A stretch of DNA of 7,477 nt from Azoarcus sp. (GTDB lineage: Bacteria > Pseudomonadota > Gammaproteobacteria > Burkholderiales > Rhodocyclaceae), in the NCBI GenBank assembly GCA_031282905.1, contig JAITCV010000152.1:1-7477 (forward strand). The letters are read 5' to 3'. Numbering within the stretch: position 1 is the stretch's first letter; each line of letters opens with the position of its first letter. Of the stretch, positions 5,549 through 7,477 are shown in pieces. The notes beneath the pieces were generated by a model. The model was not told where the DNA came from, searched no databases, and saw only the letters and a list, made by a program, of their open reading frames with translations. Position numbers and translations under genes: made by a program.

Positions 5549-6492
5549 GATTTGCCCGACCTTTCCAGGTCGAAGTCGAACAGGGGCGTCGACAAATAAC
5601 GTTCGCCCGTATCCGGCGCCAGGGTCAGGACGCGCTTACCCGGCCCGGCCTCGCGCGCCACCTGCCGCGCCGCGAACACCGCCGCGCCGGCGGAATAGCC
5701 GAGCAGCAAGCCCTCCCGCGCCGCGAGCAGGCGCGTCGTTTCCTGCGCCGCCTCGTTGCCGACGCGAATGACGCGATCGTAGACCTCCGTGTCCAGCACG
5801 GCGGGGATGATGCCCGCGCCGATGCCCTGGATGGCGTGCGGACCCGCCTGGCCGCCGCTGAGCACCGGGGAAGCGTCCGGCTCCACCGCGACGATGCCGA
5901 TGGCGGGTTTTTTCTCGCGCAGATAGCGGCCCGTGCCGGTGATCGTGCCGCCCGTGCCGACGCCCGCGACGAAGAAATCGGGCAAATCGCCGCCGAAAGC
6001 CACGTCGATTTCCGGCCCCGTAGTGCGGTAATGAATGTCCGGATTATGCGGGTTATAGAACTGGCGCAACTCGAAATAGCCGTGTTTCTCCACCAGTTCC
6101 GCCGTTTTGTCGAACCCCGCCTGGATGCCGCCCGCGGCGGGGGTGAGCACCACTTCCGCGCCGTAAGCGCGCATGAGCTGGCGGCGCTCCACGCTGACCG
6201 CCTCGCTCATGGTGACGATCAGCCGGTAGCCCTTGACCGCCGCCGCCAGCGCCAGGCCGATGCCGGTATTGCCGCTCGTATTCTCGATCAGGGTATCGCC
6301 GGGACGGATATGTCCGGCGGCTTCGGCCTGCTCGATCATGTTCAGGGCGATCCTGTCCTTGACGCTGCCGCCGACGTTGAAATTCTCCAGCTTGAGATAA
6401 ATCGCCGCTTCGTCCGCCGCCGCGATCCGGTTCAGGCGAATGATGGGCGTATCCCCAATGAGCTCCGTGGCGCTATCGACAATCCTGCTCAT
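5545..6492 (-). CDS. PLP-dependent cysteine synthase family protein (O-acetylserine sulfhydrylase-like)
   Basis: This fold-type II pyridoxal-phosphate enzyme is expected to make L-cysteine from O-acetylserine and a sulfur donor by beta-replacement in the cytoplasm. The 315 residues carry the PLP lysine K45 in GGSVKDR (41-47), the substrate loop TSGNTG (72-77), NP.NP..HYRTTGPEI (147-162), the phosphate-binding GTGGT (179-183), IQGIGAGIIP (221-230), and PDTGERYLST (293-302). Length and motif order match CysK/CysM. Some usual residues differ: NVGGSVKDR rather than NP-GSVKDR, ENTSGNTG rather than EPTSGNTG, and TMSEAVSVERR (94-104) rather than TMPETMS-ERR. The usual CysK-or-CysM test loops do not clearly assign it, so no symbol is given. 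It begins 23 bp after the substrate-binding protein gene, with GAGGAA about 11 nt upstream, and overlaps the GNAT gene by 4 bp. Confidence 0.9.
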   Translation of the reverse strand: MSRIVDSATELIGDTPIIRLNRIAAADEAAIYLKLENFNVGGSVKDRIALNMIEQAEAAGHIRPGDTLIENTSGNTGIGLALAAAVKGYRLIVTMSEAVSVERRQLMRAYGAEVVLTPAAGGIQAGFDKTAELVEKHGYFELRQFYNPHNPDIHYRTTGPEIDVAFGGDLPDFFVAGVGTGGTITGTGRYLREKKPAIGIVAVEPDASPVLSGGQAGPHAIQGIGAGIIPAVLDTEVYDRVIRVGNEAAQETTRLLAAREGLLLGYSAGAAVFAARQVAREAGPGKRVLTLAPDTGERYLSTPLFDFDLERSGKS

Positions 6493-6515
6493 GCGTTCCG
6501 CCGTTCCTCATTGAC

Positions 6516-7477
6516 TTATTGATTGACATCGCCATGGACGAAGGCGGCGAACTTTTCCGGATCGGTGCTCGGTTTCAGCACGCCGATCTTGCGGAAATCC
6601 TCGGCGAAGAAAGCAATCTCCGCGCGCAGATCGCGGCCATGCGGGTGGTGGGCATAATCCAGCGTGCCGTAAAGCTGCCGCAAATCTTCCAGCGCGATAT
6701 TCGGCGTGTATTTCTGGAAAATCCTGGCCGCCTCGGCAACGTTTTTCGCCGTGTATTCTCCCGCCTCGGTCAGCGCCTGGATCAAGGTCGCCGCCGCGGG
6801 CTTGTTGTTGCGCAGCAGATTGGCGCTCGCCCCGACGATGCAGCAGATCTTGTCCCGGTATTCGCCGCTGCGATTGGTGGCGATCTCCACGAAAGCGCCA
6901 TTGCCGTGCTTCTGGATGGCAAACACCTGCGGGTCTTGGTCGATCACCGCCTGGATTTCGCCCTTTTCCGCCGCCACGCCCAGCAGATCGCGCGGATAGG
7001 CACGCCACGTCACATCCTTTTCCGGATCGATGCCATGCCTCTTGAAATAAACCGAAAAGAAATGCTTGCCCGGCGCGGCGAGGCTCGCCACCCCGATGGT
7101 CTTGCCGCGCAGGTCTTCCAACGCGGTGACGCCCGCCGGTTTGTAGCCGATGAGGCGAATGCAACCCGCATGAACGCTGCCGATGACCTTCACATCGAAA
7201 CCGCTCTCCAGCGGTTTCAGCCACAGATGGATCATGCCGATGGCCGCGTCCGCCTTGCCGGTGGAGATCGCTTCCAGCAATTGATCGGCGGTGCCGCCGA
7301 AATTCTCCAGTGTCACATCCAGCCCGTGCTTCTCGAAGATGCCCGCTTCCTTGGCGACCGCGACGGGCGTCGAGCAAAAGGCCACCTGGTTCCAGGCGAA
7401 GCGCAGCGGCGTGAGTGATGCGCGCGATGTGGGAGACTCCGGCGCGGCCAGCGCGGCGGCGGGAAATCCCCCGCCCG
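6516..7477 (-). CDS. ABC transporter substrate-binding protein, NMT1/SsuA-like (5' end outside the window)
   Basis: This looks like the periplasmic solute-capturing subunit of an ABC importer in the nitrate/sulfonate/taurine/thiamine-precursor superfamily. From the right edge 319 codons are open to the TAA at 6518-6516. The visible start GGGFPAAALAAP is alanine-rich and reads like the end of an export signal with an ALA-A cleavage site; the actual start codon is beyond the edge. The family core follows: a segment FCSTPVAVAKEAGIFEKHGLDV, then LLEAISTGKADAAIGM (typical for scanning ligand-dependent lobes), and the second-lobe LEDLRGKTIGVAS. GTG at 7385 would be an internal false start. No permease or ATPase gene is in view, so the importer must be completed upstream or elsewhere. 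The cysteine synthase gene downstream suggests a sulfur compound as ligand, but this is inference. Confidence 0.85.
   Translation of the reverse strand, partial: GGGFPAAALAAPESPTSRASLTPLRFAWNQVAFCSTPVAVAKEAGIFEKHGLDVTLENFGGTADQLLEAISTGKADAAIGMIHLWLKPLESGFDVKVIGSVHAGCIRLIGYKPAGVTALEDLRGKTIGVASLAAPGKHFFSVYFKRHGIDPEKDVTWRAYPRDLLGVAAEKGEIQAVIDQDPQVFAIQKHGNGAFVEIATNRSGEYRDKICCIVGASANLLRNNKPAAATLIQALTEAGEYTAKNVAEAARIFQKYTPNIALEDLRQLYGTLDYAHHPHGRDLRAEIAFFAEDFRKIGVLKPSTDPEKFAAFVHGDVNQ

Noticed and set aside
4190..5599. A 469-codon plus-strand open frame opposite the transferase and GNAT genes
   Set aside because: It crosses two real genes and the gap between them with no recognisable domain; an antisense shadow.
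5536..7418. Two long plus-strand open frames (5536-6522 and 6519-7418) opposite the cysteine synthase and substrate-binding protein genes
   Set aside because: Antisense to genes with full family motifs, Arg/Ala/Asp-rich and featureless.

Overview
The window looks like a chromosomal segment of a GC-rich Gram-negative proteobacterium, probably a betaproteobacterium. The evidence is the Lol outer-membrane lipoprotein release system, a GltS-type glutamate carrier, the start of a proteobacterial S15 gene, and a tRNA with its CCA encoded in the DNA. The species cannot be named from the sequence. Apart from about 150-300 bp intergenic stretches, it is tightly packed with genes, and I see no phage, insertion sequence or CRISPR array.

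Layout, left to right. Positions 1-69 (minus) hold the first 23 codons of rpsO (ribosomal protein S15), with its own sigma70-type promoter at 111-140. Positions 224-931 and 924-2177 (minus) are lolD and a single lolC/E-family gene. They overlap by 8 bp and form the inner-membrane ABC machine that releases lipoproteins to LolA. Transcription of lolC/E and of the plus-strand gltS (2362-3579) diverges from a 184 bp intergenic region. That region carries a perfect 18 bp inverted repeat with a 3 nt loop. After gltS come 300 bp without a convincing gene but with a REP-like hairpin (3748-3784), then a minus-strand tRNA-Ser(GGA) gene (3880-3970).

The right half is one minus-strand operon-like run, transcribed from beyond the window edge. 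In order it holds an NMT1/SsuA-type ABC substrate-binding protein (3' part only), a PLP-dependent cysteine synthase family enzyme, a GNAT acetyltransferase whose GTG start overlaps the preceding stop codon (GTGA), and a glutathionyl-hydroquinone-reductase-like (Xi-class) glutathione transferase. Gaps are 23, -4 and 15 bp. All four products can be linked to sulfur compounds or thiols, so a shared role in scavenging an organosulfur compound or handling S-conjugates is a reasonable inference, but the sequence does not prove it.

Most of the window is ordinary housekeeping. The parts most worth a second look are the cysteine synthase-GNAT-transferase operon, including the unusual active-site-region residues of two of its enzymes, and the two intergenic palindromes.
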